From: Fulvivirga ligni
GTDB taxonomy: Bacteria > Bacteroidota > Bacteroidia > Cytophagales > Cyclobacteriaceae
Length of the DNA stretch: 64,000 nt
Assembly (NCBI RefSeq): GCF_021389935.1
Contig: NZ_CP089979.1
Location: 5,623,001-5,687,000 of the forward strand
Direction of reading: 5' to 3'
Positions 33,448 to 42,202 of this stretch are shown here, piece by piece (positions within the stretch are counted from its first letter, which is position 1; every line of letters starts with the position of its first letter). The notes under the pieces were generated by a model, which saw only the letters and a program-made list of their open reading frames with translations, made no database searches and was not told the origin of the DNA. The translations under genes were made by a program, and so were the position numbers.

Positions 33448-34848
33448 TTGAAAAAACAAAAGCTTAAGAAATTTAATGAGTTTATAGATAGTCTCTTACC
33501 TCATGAGACTACCTTCCTTCTGAACAAACAGCAGTTTGAAGATCCCGACAACCTCACCATACTGAAGCAAACACACGAATTGGTAGCCGGGGTTAATGAT
33601 ACTGCAGGCTTTTCTACCCATATTGATAAGCGCAAATATAGCCGCATGATGCGGTGGATATCGGATAACTTGTCGCAAAGTGATGTCGATATTGAATTTG
33701 ATTATCTGATCAATCTGGAGCAGAAGCTCATGAAGGATGCTATTAATTTTGACAATGAGCTGGAGCTTCTGAAGCTCATAAAAAGCACAGATACAGGCCA
33801 TTATTACTTCATGAAGCGGTTTGAACTGGCTATGCATTTGCTCAACTATCTGCTCATTCGAATGCGCCACAAGGAGTATAATGAGGTGGTCAGTTTTGTG
33901 AATAAATATAAAAACAGCTACGATCATTGCCGGCTGGTATATGGCCGTATACAAGAAGCCACTTCGGACATCACCAGTCAGTATACTTTCAATGATAAGG
34001 AGTCTAAACAATGGGAAAGTTGGCTATTGACCATTTTCAGAGATCCCATGATGGATGGCATGAATCGCTATTATGCGCTAGTTAGACTAATATTTCTTTA
34101 TTACAACTATAACCAGCAAGAGAAAATGGAGAACCTCTTCGAAGAGGTGGAGCCACTGCTGGAGTCAGGTAATTTTTATAGTAAACGCATTCTGATCAAC
34201 TATTATGGCAACCGGCTGCTTTACCATAGCAAAGCCAATCAGCTGGACCTGGCGGAAAAGTATGGCTACCTTTCTATAAGAACTGAAAACAGCGACTACC
34301 TGCACTACATTAATAATCTCAACACTGTTCTTCTTAAAAAAGGAAAAATCAAGGAAGCATTGGCTTTAATGAGGCAGGCCTTTCCTCAGGCTAAAAAAAC
34401 TTCAAACTTTCATCATAGAGTGAGCTTTGTAGCTTCCTATGTGCGTTGTCTCACAGATTCAGGAGAGATTTCCAATGCCATTACGCATGCCGAAATATTT
34501 CTGAATGCCTATAAAAAAGAGCTATTGCAGCACAGATGGCATTTCTATTTTACAGTATACTTCAGAGCCTTACTGCTACATGGTCATTATAGGAAAATTA
34601 TTCAGATAATAAACAAATTCCGACTCATCGATCGCGAGACTAAATACCTGGAAAAAATTAAATCCGTGGCCACGCTGGAATGGTACTACTATGCTGCTTC
34701 ATACAAGAGTGAAAAAATAGAATTACCAGAATTAAAGCAGTATACAAAGGCATTTCTTTCTGTCTATGACAAAATCAGTAACAGAAGTAAAGCAGTAAAT
34801 GAACTTCTGGCCGACACCCGAAAAGTTATTCCTGAACTCTTCACTTAA
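33448..34848 (+). CDS. Hypothetical TPR-like helical protein, TTG start
   Basis: This 466-aa protein starts at TTG 33448 (next in-frame Met is about residue 66, inside the helical part). It has no signal peptide or membrane segment. The sequence is helical throughout, with TPR-like pairs in the second half (YYALVRLIFLYYNYNQQEKMENLFEEV, LNTVLLKKGKIKEALALMRQAF, VSFVASYVRCLTDSGEISNAITHAEIF). I do not recognise a named family; related Bacteroidota proteins of unknown function look similar. It lies 71 bp after the ligase in the same direction, possibly in the same transcript. A scaffold or regulatory role is a guess. Confidence 0.7.
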   Translation: MKKQKLKKFNEFIDSLLPHETTFLLNKQQFEDPDNLTILKQTHELVAGVNDTAGFSTHIDKRKYSRMMRWISDNLSQSDVDIEFDYLINLEQKLMKDAINFDNELELLKLIKSTDTGHYYFMKRFELAMHLLNYLLIRMRHKEYNEVVSFVNKYKNSYDHCRLVYGRIQEATSDITSQYTFNDKESKQWESWLLTIFRDPMMDGMNRYYALVRLIFLYYNYNQQEKMENLFEEVEPLLESGNFYSKRILINYYGNRLLYHSKANQLDLAEKYGYLSIRTENSDYLHYINNLNTVLLKKGKIKEALALMRQAFPQAKKTSNFHHRVSFVASYVRCLTDSGEISNAITHAEIFLNAYKKELLQHRWHFYFTVYFRALLLHGHYRKIIQIINKFRLIDRETKYLEKIKSVATLEWYYYAASYKSEKIELPELKQYTKAFLSVYDKISNRSKAVNELLADTRKVIPELFT

Positions 34849-35005
34849 AAGTCGCACCCTTTCACAAAATTACAAATGGCCTTAAAATACTCAATGAGAA
34901 TAATAATATAATTCTAAGCGTAATAGTCAATCCCTCTTTTATACAACTCTGGAATTACAATGCCATTAGCTTTCATAGCTTAGCCTATATAATCAACCGA
35001 AAGCA

Positions 35006-35977
35006 ATGACAGCTATATATTTTAATAGAGTATCCCAATTATCCTTATTGATCTTTCTTATGATGACAACCAATACCCCACATACCAAAGCGCAAGATAA
35101 GTTTAGTGAACTGGTATACCCTTTTGAAATGCATATTATGCAATCGATTGAAGGTATTGAAGTAGCATACGCTGATGAAGGATCAGCAAATGAAGAAACT
35201 ATTCTTTTTGTGCACGGACTGGGAAGCTATGCACCCAGTTGGAAATATACTGTTCAAGAGCTTTCAAAGACTTACCGTTGCATTGTTGTGGATTTGGCAG
35301 GATATGGTAAATCATCTAAAGGCAAATATCCCGCAAGCATGGCTTTTCATAGCAAGCACCTGTTTCAGCTCATGGAAAAACTGGGCATCGAGTCCTATCA
35401 TTTGGTAGGCCATTCTATGGGTGGGCAAATCGGACTTACTATGGCACTGGATCGACCAGATCAGATAAAATCGCTAGTACTGATAGCACCTGCCGGCATT
35501 GAAACTTTCACAGAAGAGGAAGCGGCCTTTTTGAAAAAAGTGAGTACCCCTGAGTTAATCGCATCAGTAAGCGATGAGCAGTACAGAGCTAACCTCAATA
35601 TGAACTTCTACAGCATGGATGAGAGAGCCGAGTTTATGTATAACGATAGAATGCTCATTAAAACAGATCCGCTTTTCAAAGATTACTGCTTTGTAGTATC
35701 TGAAGGTATAAAAGGGATGCTAAATGGGCCGGTTTATGATCAGCTGTCAAATATTCAGTGCCCCAGCTTGATCATATTTGGCAAGCAAGATCAGCTTATT
35801 CCTAATCGGTATTTGCATAAAGATCTAACCACAGAGTTCATAGCCAACAGAGCAAAAGAAGCTATCCCACATGCTGAGATGCATATGATAGACAAAGCCG
35901 GTCACTTTGCACATTTCGACCAACCAGAAAAAATCAATACCCTTATTAATAAATTTCTACGTACTAATAACCATTAA
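35006..35977 (+). CDS. Secreted alpha/beta hydrolase
   Basis: This 323-aa protein has a signal peptide ending near HTKAQ (residue 30), so it is periplasmic or surface-exposed. Alpha/beta-hydrolase motifs: oxyanion HG in VHGLGSYAPSW, nucleophile elbow GHSMGG (S137), acid in IIFGKQDQLIP and His in DKAGHFAHFDQP. The fold covers esterases, lactonases, haloalkane dehalogenases and epoxide hydrolases; a Ser nucleophile favours an esterase/lipase-type. It sits 6 bp before a TonB-dependent receptor, so the two probably act on the same external compound. The substrate is unknown. Confidence 0.9.
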   Translation: MTAIYFNRVSQLSLLIFLMMTTNTPHTKAQDKFSELVYPFEMHIMQSIEGIEVAYADEGSANEETILFVHGLGSYAPSWKYTVQELSKTYRCIVVDLAGYGKSSKGKYPASMAFHSKHLFQLMEKLGIESYHLVGHSMGGQIGLTMALDRPDQIKSLVLIAPAGIETFTEEEAAFLKKVSTPELIASVSDEQYRANLNMNFYSMDERAEFMYNDRMLIKTDPLFKDYCFVVSEGIKGMLNGPVYDQLSNIQCPSLIIFGKQDQLIPNRYLHKDLTTEFIANRAKEAIPHAEMHMIDKAGHFAHFDQPEKINTLINKFLRTNNH

Positions 35978-35983
35978 CTCACT

Positions 35984-38440
35984 ATGAAAATCTTATATAC
36001 CATTTTGTGTGGCATATGCCTGCTCTATTCAGGCTTTGCCTTTGGGCAGGAAGCCGTTGTTACTGGGCGCTTGTTAGATGGAGACAGCCAGCAGCCGCTA
36101 CCAGGCGTAAGCGTCAGAGTTAAAGGAACCCAGCAAGGTGTTTCTTCTGATGTAGATGGCTCATTCCGATTAAGTTTAAAATCTACTCCGGCTACTATCA
36201 TTTTTAGCTATATAGGATTTGAAAGCCAGGAGAAGGAAATTCAGGGCTCTGGGTCTTTAGGAGATTTCATTATGAAACCTTCATTGATCTTTATGGCTGA
36301 TCAGGTGGTTATTTCAGGGACTCGCCAAGCCGAAAAGATCACAAAAACGCCAGCAACTATTCAACTAATCAATTCTAAATCCATCGAAGAGCTACCCTCT
36401 TTCAACCCAGGAGAATTACTTTCTCGTGTAAAAGGTGTTGAATTTGTACGATCAGGGGTAATCGGCACCGGAATAAATATACGAGGCTTCAACAGTAACT
36501 TCAATTCTAAAAACCTACAAGTGAATGATGGCAGATTCGCCACCTTAATTGCTACAGGCCTTCCATTGGGGCCTTTATCAACATTTATTAAAGAAGATAT
36601 TGATCGAGTAGAAGTTATTTTAGGACCTAATGCTGCACTTTATGGACCTAATGCCCACAATGGATTGGTAAATACTATTATGAAAGATCCACGTGCTTCA
36701 CAAGGTACAACCATAGCCTTAGGCGCTGGTAACCAAAATATGCTTACGGCCAGAGTAAGACATGCTCAGGTACTGAATGATAAATTTGCCTTCAGAGTAT
36801 CTGGGGAATATACCAAAGGCACCGAATTTGATTTTGTAGACTCCGTGTACATGATCAGAGGCGGCTCATTAGGCGCATATGAAGAATTGGAATTAGACAA
36901 TGACTTCAGTTTTTTAAAGGGCAACGCTTCCCTGGTTTATAATATCACCGAGCGCGCCGAGCTTGTAGCCACCTGGGGAGGAAGTAATACCACTTACCTC
37001 GCTCCTACCAATGTGGGAAGAAATCAAATTAAAGACTGGAAAATCAACCACTATGGATTGAAACTCATCTCAGAACACTGGTTTGCACAAGCATACTACA
37101 CCACCAGCAAAACAGACTCTACCTATTCAATAGACGAGCGCACTAAGCAATATTATCGAGGCATTGATTCAGGCCTAACAGATAACCAGGCAAGAGGAGC
37201 ATTTTCTTACCAAAGTGGTGCCTTATTTATAGATGATTCCCGTCGTTTAAATGGTGAAATTCAGTACAACAACAGCCTGGGCAAGCTTAACATAGTGGTA
37301 GGAGCCCAAGGGCAAAGAGATATGGCCAATAGCCATGGCACATATCTGCTAGATAAAGATGAAGATGACTACATTACTATCAACCAATTTGGTGTATATG
37401 GCCAGTTTGACTACGATCTCGGCAATGGGTTCAAACTAACTGCAGTCGCCAGAGGAGACTATCACGAGGTGTATGAGTTTAACTTCGTACCAAAAGCAGG
37501 CTTGGTAAAATCAGTGGGTAAAGATGGTGCTATTCGCCTGACCTACAGTAAAGGAATAGCTGCGCCTACCATATTAAATATGTATGGAAACTTATTCAAC
37601 GGACTTATTCTAGGCAATGCTGAAGGATTTACGTTAAACGATGGATCAGCGGTAGAAAAACAGAAAGTAGAGGAAATTCAGACTATTGAACTAGGCTACA
37701 AAGGCAAATTAAATAACAGATTATATACTGACATTAATGCTTACTACAACAAATCCAAGAATTTCCTAAGCCCGGTAACCGTAGTTGGAGTAGCCACCGA
37801 AAGGGGTGATCAACCTATGTCAGAGGTACAAGATGGCTATGGTGTATACGGCGGACTAGTAGCCACTTACGTGAATTTTGGAGAAGTAAACACGTTTGGC
37901 TTTGATATAGGATTGAACTACCAATTGATGAATCATCTAACTCTTGATTTCAATTATTCATTCTTCGATTATTCTGTGGATGAAGATGATCTGGACAACG
38001 ATTTTGACAAAGATGGGAAGGTAACTAAACTTGACATTCTGGTTAACTCTCCCAAGAACAGAGCAGGATTAGGGTTAAACTACTCAGGTAATAAGTTTTT
38101 CGGAACCGTCTTCGCGCGTTGGGTTGAAGAATATGATTACTTCTCTAGTTTCCAAATTGCTGCCAAGTCGCAACCTGAGTTGAGTTACCGTGGAGTTCCT
38201 ATCAAGGAAAATGCTAGAAGCGCTGATACCTGGAACTATGGTCCCTTAGGAGGATTTGTAGACGTAGACCTCTCTTTAGGCTATCATATTATTCAGAATA
38301 AGCTAAGCTTATCAGGACAGGTGACCAACCCATTTGATGCAGAGTTCAGAGAATTCACTGCCTCTCCATTCATAGGCCGATTATATAGCGTACAGCTGAA
38401 ACTGGACTTACCAGCGATAAGTAAAAAAACAAGCAAGTAA
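35984..38440 (+). CDS. TonB-dependent outer-membrane receptor
   Basis: This 818-aa protein has a signal peptide ending near FAFGQ (residue 22), a CarboxypepD_reg-like domain (VVTGRLLDGDSQQPLPGVSV, ~24-105), a plug domain (~115-230; VLGPNAALYGPNAHNGLV) and a barrel ending in QLKLDLPAISKKTSK. It is about 300 aa shorter than SusC proteins and has no SusD partner, so it is a conventional receptor and not a PUL transporter. The plug motif GPNAALYGPN occurs in siderophore/cobalamin-like receptors too. It is 6 bp downstream of the secreted alpha/beta hydrolase, suggesting capture of the ester or its product. Confidence 0.93.
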   Translation: MKILYTILCGICLLYSGFAFGQEAVVTGRLLDGDSQQPLPGVSVRVKGTQQGVSSDVDGSFRLSLKSTPATIIFSYIGFESQEKEIQGSGSLGDFIMKPSLIFMADQVVISGTRQAEKITKTPATIQLINSKSIEELPSFNPGELLSRVKGVEFVRSGVIGTGINIRGFNSNFNSKNLQVNDGRFATLIATGLPLGPLSTFIKEDIDRVEVILGPNAALYGPNAHNGLVNTIMKDPRASQGTTIALGAGNQNMLTARVRHAQVLNDKFAFRVSGEYTKGTEFDFVDSVYMIRGGSLGAYEELELDNDFSFLKGNASLVYNITERAELVATWGGSNTTYLAPTNVGRNQIKDWKINHYGLKLISEHWFAQAYYTTSKTDSTYSIDERTKQYYRGIDSGLTDNQARGAFSYQSGALFIDDSRRLNGEIQYNNSLGKLNIVVGAQGQRDMANSHGTYLLDKDEDDYITINQFGVYGQFDYDLGNGFKLTAVARGDYHEVYEFNFVPKAGLVKSVGKDGAIRLTYSKGIAAPTILNMYGNLFNGLILGNAEGFTLNDGSAVEKQKVEEIQTIELGYKGKLNNRLYTDINAYYNKSKNFLSPVTVVGVATERGDQPMSEVQDGYGVYGGLVATYVNFGEVNTFGFDIGLNYQLMNHLTLDFNYSFFDYSVDEDDLDNDFDKDGKVTKLDILVNSPKNRAGLGLNYSGNKFFGTVFARWVEEYDYFSSFQIAAKSQPELSYRGVPIKENARSADTWNYGPLGGFVDVDLSLGYHIIQNKLSLSGQVTNPFDAEFREFTASPFIGRLYSVQLKLDLPAISKKTSK

Positions 38441-38857
38441 AAAGAATCCCAACCAACCTTTAATAATAATTGGTATGCTGTTCTTATGAGTCTTGAACTC
38501 TAAGTATAGCGTACCTTTTTTTATAGTCCCCCATCCAGAAAACTACCCTATTGTATTTGAGAGGAATTCTCTACTGATAAAAGTAGCTCCACATCAATTT
38601 CAAAACTTCGGATTTGCTACCTAATTGGTTGTATTTTAAGGTGCCTTAGAGAAATCTAATAGATGATAAAGACAGCAGCTAGGTCTTAGAAGAAAAGATA
38701 TTGGAATGTAATTACGATTCAGAAAACCGACAGTGTCTTAGGTTGGCTGGAAGGTATTCCTGACATGGTTAAAATCAAAAATCTACTCCATATAAGTACA
38801 GAGTAGACAGTTAATCTTAATTGAACGTTAGTTCTGAGAAATGAATAGGCCAGTAAA
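38441..38857. other. Gap between convergent receptor and TPR lipoprotein genes
   Basis: About 420 bp with no supportable gene. A weak inverted repeat follows the receptor stop (AACCAACC...TTGGT, ~38450-38475) but has no clear T run. Confidence 0.5.
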
Positions 38858-38877
38858 GAGGAGTAAAATTACTCCTC
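38858..38877. repeat. Hairpin overlapping the TPR lipoprotein stop codon
   Basis: Perfect 9-bp arms GAGGAGTAA and TTACTCCTC flank an AA loop, and the minus-strand stop codon (38869-38871) lies in one arm. There is no long T tract, so it may be an mRNA-end hairpin. Confidence 0.4.
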
Positions 38878-40227
38878 AAATAATGCCTTTATCTTTTGAA
38901 ATTTACTTTCGTAATTCTGCTTTTTTCTATTGATGAATAGCGTTACACCAATTAGTGATAACATTACAAATGCGATAGAGCTTCCAGCAAACTTCAGCAC
39001 CGTCATACGCTCAGCTTCTAATTTAGCCTGCTTCACTTCACGGTGATGCGCTTCCACCTCTTTATCAAGCACTACCTGCAGCTTTTTAAAATCCAGCTGA
39101 TCAGCTAACTCTGCTTTCAATTCTTCTTGATGCTTACGAAGATCCTCAACTCTAAAAATATCCTGATGATCCACTCTGGCATTTTCAGACACTAGAGCTC
39201 TTTGAGATTTAGAAATGAGGTCTAATGTACTTACGAAATACTCATTAATCACCTCTTTATCAGCTAATTCAATAGCTTGATTAAAAACTTCAATAGCTTT
39301 TTTATGATTTCCCTGTAGTTGGTAGAATTCGCCTTCTATGTTACGGCTTTCAATAATTGACTTTTGACTTAGATTAATTTCACCTTGCAATTTCTTTCCT
39401 TTAGATATCCAATTGCTAGCTTCGCTGAAGTCCCCTTTATACATATAAGCGTTGGCGAGGTTATCATATGTCTTATATTTCTGCTCACTTGATATTTCTG
39501 AGAAAGCTAAGGCTTTTCGATAGTTTTCTATTGCTTGATCATATTCTTTTTCTAGGTAATAAATATTACCAAGCTCTGTATAAAATACCGACAAATCTTC
39601 ACTATTATCAGTATTAATGTTAATCACCTTATTTTGAAATACTTTCGCATCATCCCATCTTTCCAGTTTCAAGTAGCATGTCGCAATATTTGAATACGCA
39701 TATGAAAGGTATTTGAAATCTTTTTCATTATGATAAATTTTAGCTGACTTTTCAAAATAAGGAAGTGCTTGATTATATCCTTCCACTTCCAAAAAGATCA
39801 GTCCTATGCTGTTTAATGCATCTGCTACTCTAACAATATCATCAACTTGAGAATACAAATCATAAGCAATTAAGTAATGATCAAGCGCTGCCTCATGATT
39901 ACCATCTTTTCTTAATAAAGATCCCTTCACAAATTCTGATCGACCTTGATACTCAATATTTTCAACTTCTATCGCAAGTGTGTTTAGTTTATCAATATAA
40001 ATTAGAGCGGTTTCAGGATCGGATGATTTATAACTTTTGTATAAATTGAAATAAACATCCATGCGATTCAAATCAGTTAAATTAGGATCATTTAATAATC
40101 CTTCCAGAGATTGTGCATCCTCCGGTATTGTGTTGATGGAAACATCATCACTTTGATCAGCACAAGCACTAAAACAAAGTGCTATCATCAAGTACACAAA
40201 TATCTTTCGTGGGTTTAGGTTAGTCAT
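38869..40227 (-). CDS. TPR lipoprotein with C-terminal coiled coil and membrane anchor
   Basis: The start is set at ATG 40227 (MTNLNPRKIFVYL), giving 452 aa with lipobox CFSAC (Cys~21). An upstream extension to 40326 would overlap the small lipoprotein gene in another frame. About six TPR pairs cover residues ~80-340 (YQGRSEFVKGSLLRKDGNHEAALDHY, AYSNIATCYLKLERWDDA, ELGNIYYLEKEYDQAIENYRKAL). A charged helix (~350-405) and one transmembrane segment (~415-435) follow. It resembles the sensor halves of Bacteroidota TPR-LuxR or TPR-histidine kinases but ends after a short tail (KKQNYESKFQKIKALFEE) with no output domain. A signalling or scaffold role is inferred. Confidence 0.8.
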   Translation of the reverse strand: MTNLNPRKIFVYLMIALCFSACADQSDDVSINTIPEDAQSLEGLLNDPNLTDLNRMDVYFNLYKSYKSSDPETALIYIDKLNTLAIEVENIEYQGRSEFVKGSLLRKDGNHEAALDHYLIAYDLYSQVDDIVRVADALNSIGLIFLEVEGYNQALPYFEKSAKIYHNEKDFKYLSYAYSNIATCYLKLERWDDAKVFQNKVININTDNSEDLSVFYTELGNIYYLEKEYDQAIENYRKALAFSEISSEQKYKTYDNLANAYMYKGDFSEASNWISKGKKLQGEINLSQKSIIESRNIEGEFYQLQGNHKKAIEVFNQAIELADKEVINEYFVSTLDLISKSQRALVSENARVDHQDIFRVEDLRKHQEELKAELADQLDFKKLQVVLDKEVEAHHREVKQAKLEAERMTVLKFAGSSIAFVMLSLIGVTLFINRKKQNYESKFQKIKALFEE

Positions 40228-40288
40228 TACTTTAATATTAGGTTGACACTGACTAATTAATTTATTTATAAGTTGATCTAATTTAGGC

Positions 40289-40432
40289 TTATCCATCTCT
40301 ATCAACTTCATGCCCCTCATTCCCATGAGGCTCTGTATTCTTAGGATTTACATCCCCGTTAGGATCACTACAAGACGCTAAGCAAAAGCTAGATATGGCA
40401 GCTACAAAAAGTATTCTTTTTAAAATTCTCAT
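40289..40432 (-). CDS. Small lipoprotein, 47 aa, related to the repeat lipoprotein upstream
   Basis: ATG at 40432 to TAA at 40289 gives MRILKRILFVAAISSFCLAS followed by CSDPNGDV. It has a signal peptide with lipobox SFCLASC (Cys21) and a short acidic tail containing PHGNEGHEVDRDG. That tail matches the repeat unit of the neighbouring lipoprotein (DPHGNEG...), and CSDPN is common to both. It is therefore a short paralog with a single unit. It precedes the TPR lipoprotein by 61 bp on the same strand. Function unknown. Confidence 0.65.
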   Translation of the reverse strand: MRILKRILFVAAISSFCLASCSDPNGDVNPKNTEPHGNEGHEVDRDG

Positions 40433-40557
40433 AGTATCGTTAATTTAATTTAGTGACATATTTTACAATATAGCTAAATATTTATTATTTGTCACAATAT
40501 ATCCATAACAGGTAAAGCCACTTATATACCATTTGAATTAAAAGACTAGCTTCGAAC

Positions 40558-40827
40558 TTAATCTCTCTCAGCCACCTGACCTTCGTCCCCATGAGGATCA
40601 GTATAGGTTTGGACATCTTCTCTTTCGCCAACAGGCTCACCCTCATTACCATGTGGATCAGTATAGGCTTGAACATCTTCACGTTCACCAACTGGCTCTC
40701 CCTCATTACCTGATGGAGTAGTATATTTTTCAGATTCAAAATTCGGATCACTACAAGATGTGGCTAATGAAAAAAAGCCCGCCATAGCGACAATAATAAA
40801 TACCTTAGATAAGATCTTCATTTTCAT
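40558..40827 (-). CDS. Small acidic tandem-repeat lipoprotein
   Basis: This 89-aa protein has a signal with lipobox SLATSC (Cys25) then CSDPNFESEK. The mature part is two full and one shorter copy of a 20-aa unit, YTDPHGNEGEPVGEREDVQA (residues 35-54, 55-74, 75-89). The repeat is 60 bp at DNA level. The units are rich in Glu, Asp and Gly, which suggests an extended, possibly cation-binding chain on the membrane surface. No known family recognised. A second, single-unit paralog lies downstream on the same strand (40289-40432). Confidence 0.7.
   Translation of the reverse strand: MKMKILSKVFIIVAMAGFFSLATSCSDPNFESEKYTTPSGNEGEPVGEREDVQAYTDPHGNEGEPVGEREDVQTYTDPHGDEGQVAERD
40561..40725 (-). repeat. 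60-bp in-frame tandem repeat within the repeat lipoprotein
   Basis: The segments at 40591-40650 and 40651-40710 align in exact 60-base register with few differences, for example CCCTCATTACC at 40640-40650 and 40700-40710. A partial third unit lies at 40561-40590. The period equals 20 codons, so copy-number change keeps the frame. Confidence 0.8.
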
Positions 40828-41167
40828 ACAGGTTTAGTTGAACTCTTAATGCTCGAGGTGCAGTTGAGATACACAACGATAACATAAATATAATAATTAA
40901 TTTAATTAGTTATATTCTCAGTGGTCCCGGCATATGTTCACGGGGTCATTTATTTCACATTTTGCAACTTTCTCTCTTATTTAATTGCAAAATCTTACGT
41001 CTACTCCATTTTATTATGAATTTAAATGTCAGCCAGAGAAGCTCAAAAACCGTTAAATAAAGCCATAAGGCTGACTAACTACTATGTCTAGCCCGTAATT
41101 TGGGGTATTTATATTACCTGACTTAGTAAATGATAATTATGCTCAAAGTGTGATAGAGTGGAGGAAT
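40828..41167. other. Gap upstream of the repeat lipoprotein
   Basis: About 340 bp of AT-rich sequence with no gene or clear RNA. It should contain the promoter of the small lipoproteins and the 3' end of the lplA unit. Confidence 0.5.
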
Positions 41168-42157
41168 TTAAAAAAAGGCTCTGCATAGCTCCTCCTCACT
41201 GATATTACTGAAATATTCGCTGCTTTTAAGATCATTTAGCGTACTTGAAACCACTTCTTCTCGGTGTTCCTTTCCTATTAAAGCTTCTATTATAGGTTCT
41301 ATGTCTTTATTTACAAAGTAATCTCCATAGATCTCTAAAGCAGTAATTATGCCTTTATCCACATTCATATGTACCTCCACATGCCCTCCAGGAGTTTTAA
41401 CTCCGTGCTTTAAGGCATATTTCGGAGAATGTCCAAAGTTCCAGTCCCAGGTGCTATATTTATCATCAGCTAACTTTTGTATCGCTGCCTTATCAGCTTC
41501 TGTTAGCACATAAGGTTGAGCATCAGGGTACATATTTATGATATGATCCATAACCAATTTTCTAAACTGATCTACTCCGATATCTTCCTTCAAGTGTGAT
41601 GAAATGTTCGTAACCCTGCTGCGAACCGACTTGCGGGCCTTATCCTGGAATTTCAGAGGGTTCACTTTCAGTGCATCTGAAATATCCTTTATCTCAGAAG
41701 AATATAATAGTGTTCCGTGATGTAAAACCCTTTTCCTTTGATGGAATATGTGCTCAGCATTCCCTGAAAACTTCTGATCATTAATTAGTATGTCATTTCT
41801 CCCAGAAAAATGAGCTTTTACACCCAAAGAGGCTAGCACATCTATAATGGGTTGGTTATACTTTTTAAAATCTACCTTCGCTCCCTCTTCACCAAAACCC
41901 ATGATGAATGTATAATTGATATTACCCAAATCATGAAAAACTGCCCCTCCCCCGGTTAGCCTTCTCACCACCTTAATGCTTTTCTCTTTTACATGATCTA
42001 CATTAATCTCAGCGATAGTATTCTGATGTTTACCTACTATGATTGCATTATCATTCCGCCAAAGCATGAATATATTTTCATCGAAATTCTTTAGAAAATA
42101 TTCTTCGACGGCCTGATTAAAATAAGGTTCTATGCTGGGGTTATCTATGCATATCAT
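41168..42157 (-). CDS. lplA: Lipoate-protein ligase A
   Basis: This 329-aa cytoplasmic protein activates free lipoate with ATP and attaches it to E2/GcvH lipoyl domains. Motifs: RRLTGGGAVFHD (65-76) for lipoyl-AMP binding, GRNDILINDQKFSGNA (119-134) with K129 as the adenylate-contacting Lys, and HHGTLL (146-151). The C-terminal LplA accessory domain (~250-329) is present, so it is the full-length bacterial form. It lies downstream of the TlpA-like gene on the same strand (45-bp gap), possibly a shared transcript. It is an ordinary housekeeping gene. Confidence 0.96.
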   Translation of the reverse strand: MICIDNPSIEPYFNQAVEEYFLKNFDENIFMLWRNDNAIIVGKHQNTIAEINVDHVKEKSIKVVRRLTGGGAVFHDLGNINYTFIMGFGEEGAKVDFKKYNQPIIDVLASLGVKAHFSGRNDILINDQKFSGNAEHIFHQRKRVLHHGTLLYSSEIKDISDALKVNPLKFQDKARKSVRSRVTNISSHLKEDIGVDQFRKLVMDHIINMYPDAQPYVLTEADKAAIQKLADDKYSTWDWNFGHSPKYALKHGVKTPGGHVEVHMNVDKGIITALEIYGDYFVNKDIEPIIEALIGKEHREEVVSSTLNDLKSSEYFSNISEEELCRAFF

Positions 42158-42202
42158 AATTTAAATATTTCATAATACAACTTAGGAATGTCTTGCGGCT
42201 AA

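Noticed and set aside
33496-34011. 171-codon antisense open frame within the helical protein gene
   Set aside because: It lies wholly opposite a longer gene, with no signal, motif or RBS.
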